Shown in pieces: positions 15,973 to 16,329 of a stretch of 16,329 nucleotides of DNA (positions within the stretch are counted from its first letter, which is position 1; the number at the start of each line of letters is the position of its first letter). Location: NCBI GenBank assembly GCA_017615405.1, contig JAGAAE010000049.1:1-16329 (forward strand), in the 5' to 3' direction. The DNA is from Clostridia bacterium (GTDB lineage Bacteria > Bacillota > Clostridia > Oscillospirales > Acutalibacteraceae). The notes below the pieces were generated by a model, which worked only from the letters and a program-made list of their open reading frames with translations, had not been told where the DNA came from and searched no databases. Both the position numbers and the translations under genes were made by a program.

Positions 15973-16329
15973 AAAAAGCAAGAATTAAGTTCCTTATATT
16001 TGCCTCCGCCTCGGTCGCGATACTGCTTATCGCAATACTGTCGGTAATAAACGTCGTAAATTTTACCATGGCGGCGGATGACGCAGACCGGATAACAGCT
16101 CAGCTTGCCCGAAATCGCGGCGAGTTCAACCAAACCGACGTTGAACCAAACGGAGAAAAGCCCGAACGTTTCAAGCCCGGCTCAATGGGTCCCGCTTCCC
16201 CCGATATGAATCCATCCGTAAGATATTTTACCGTAAAGATAGATGATGACGGTCACGCTGAAGAAATAGTTCACAGAATAAACGCTTTTTCTTCGGATGA
16301 GGCGATAGCACTTGCCGAAAAACTCAAAA
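15969..16329 (+). CDS. Membrane sensor, probable histidine kinase N-terminus (cut by window end)
   Basis: The frame starts at ATG 15969, with AAGGAGAA at 15953-15960 eight bases upstream, and remains open to the window end. About 120 residues are seen. MKKARIKF is followed by a strong membrane helix (about residues 8-34), and then an extracytoplasmic region with a Pro/Gly-rich stretch (KPGSMGPASPDMNPSVRYFT), a beta strand VRYFTVKIDDDGHAEEI and a SSDEAIALAEKL helix. This layout resembles the N-terminus of clostridial sensor histidine kinases with a small external domain, and the coupled receiver-like gene supports it. No HisKA or ATPase domain is visible because the window ends, so the kinase assignment is inferred. 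Confidence 0.7.
   Translation, partial: MKKARIKFLIFASASVAILLIAILSVINVVNFTMAADDADRITAQLARNRGEFNQTDVEPNGEKPERFKPGSMGPASPDMNPSVRYFTVKIDDDGHAEEIVHRINAFSSDEAIALAEKLK

Overview
The window looks like a chromosomal segment from a Gram-positive, low-to-moderate GC anaerobe of the Clostridia, most likely a Ruminococcaceae/Oscillospiraceae-type gut bacterium. The clues are the run of murI, DUF1934, argS; the lon-engB pair; three lipoprotein signal peptides of Firmicute type; a Cthe_2159-like (DUF4353) envelope protein with a PG-rich loop; strong AGGAGG-type ribosome binding sites; and heavy use of ATA and AGG codons. The placement rests on gene content and protein style. No rRNA is present to confirm it. 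All fifteen genes lie on the + strand, packed with small gaps or ATGA overlaps. I saw no tRNA, rRNA, CRISPR array, insertion sequence or phage gene, and no gene-free stretch longer than about 100 bases.

Region 1 (1-13131) is a long co-directional housekeeping array. It holds the 3' end of glutamate racemase (murI), a DUF1934 beta-barrel protein, arginyl-tRNA synthetase (argS), nicotinate phosphoribosyltransferase (pncB), an unrecognised lipoprotein, Lon protease (lon), the ribosome-assembly GTPase EngB/YsxC, an ApbE-type flavin transferase lipoprotein, SecA, diaminopimelate epimerase (dapF) and a PLP-dependent diaminopimelate decarboxylase-like protein (lysA). The themes are cell-wall precursor and lysine synthesis (murI, dapF, lysA), translation (argS, engB), NAD salvage (pncB), proteolysis (lon) and secretion (secA). 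dapF and lysA catalyse consecutive steps: meso-diaminopimelate is formed and then decarboxylated.

Region 2 (13132-16329) looks like a separate transcription unit. A 97-base gap carries a plausible sigma-A promoter built into an AT-rich inverted repeat. It is followed by a small alarmone synthetase (single RelA/SpoT synthetase domain), a lipoprotein with a right-handed beta-helix carbohydrate-binding domain (Cthe_2159-like), a receiver-only protein whose phosphorylation pocket has lost most of its conserved residues, and the N-terminus of a membrane protein that looks like a sensor histidine kinase, cut by the window end. This block is the most unusual part of the window: nucleotide signalling, an envelope adhesin-like protein and a non-canonical two-component pair sit together. 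Whether they work together is inference.

Three starts were set by ribosome binding site position rather than by the longest reading frame: the lipoprotein at 3730, engB at 6702 and the alarmone synthetase at 13229.
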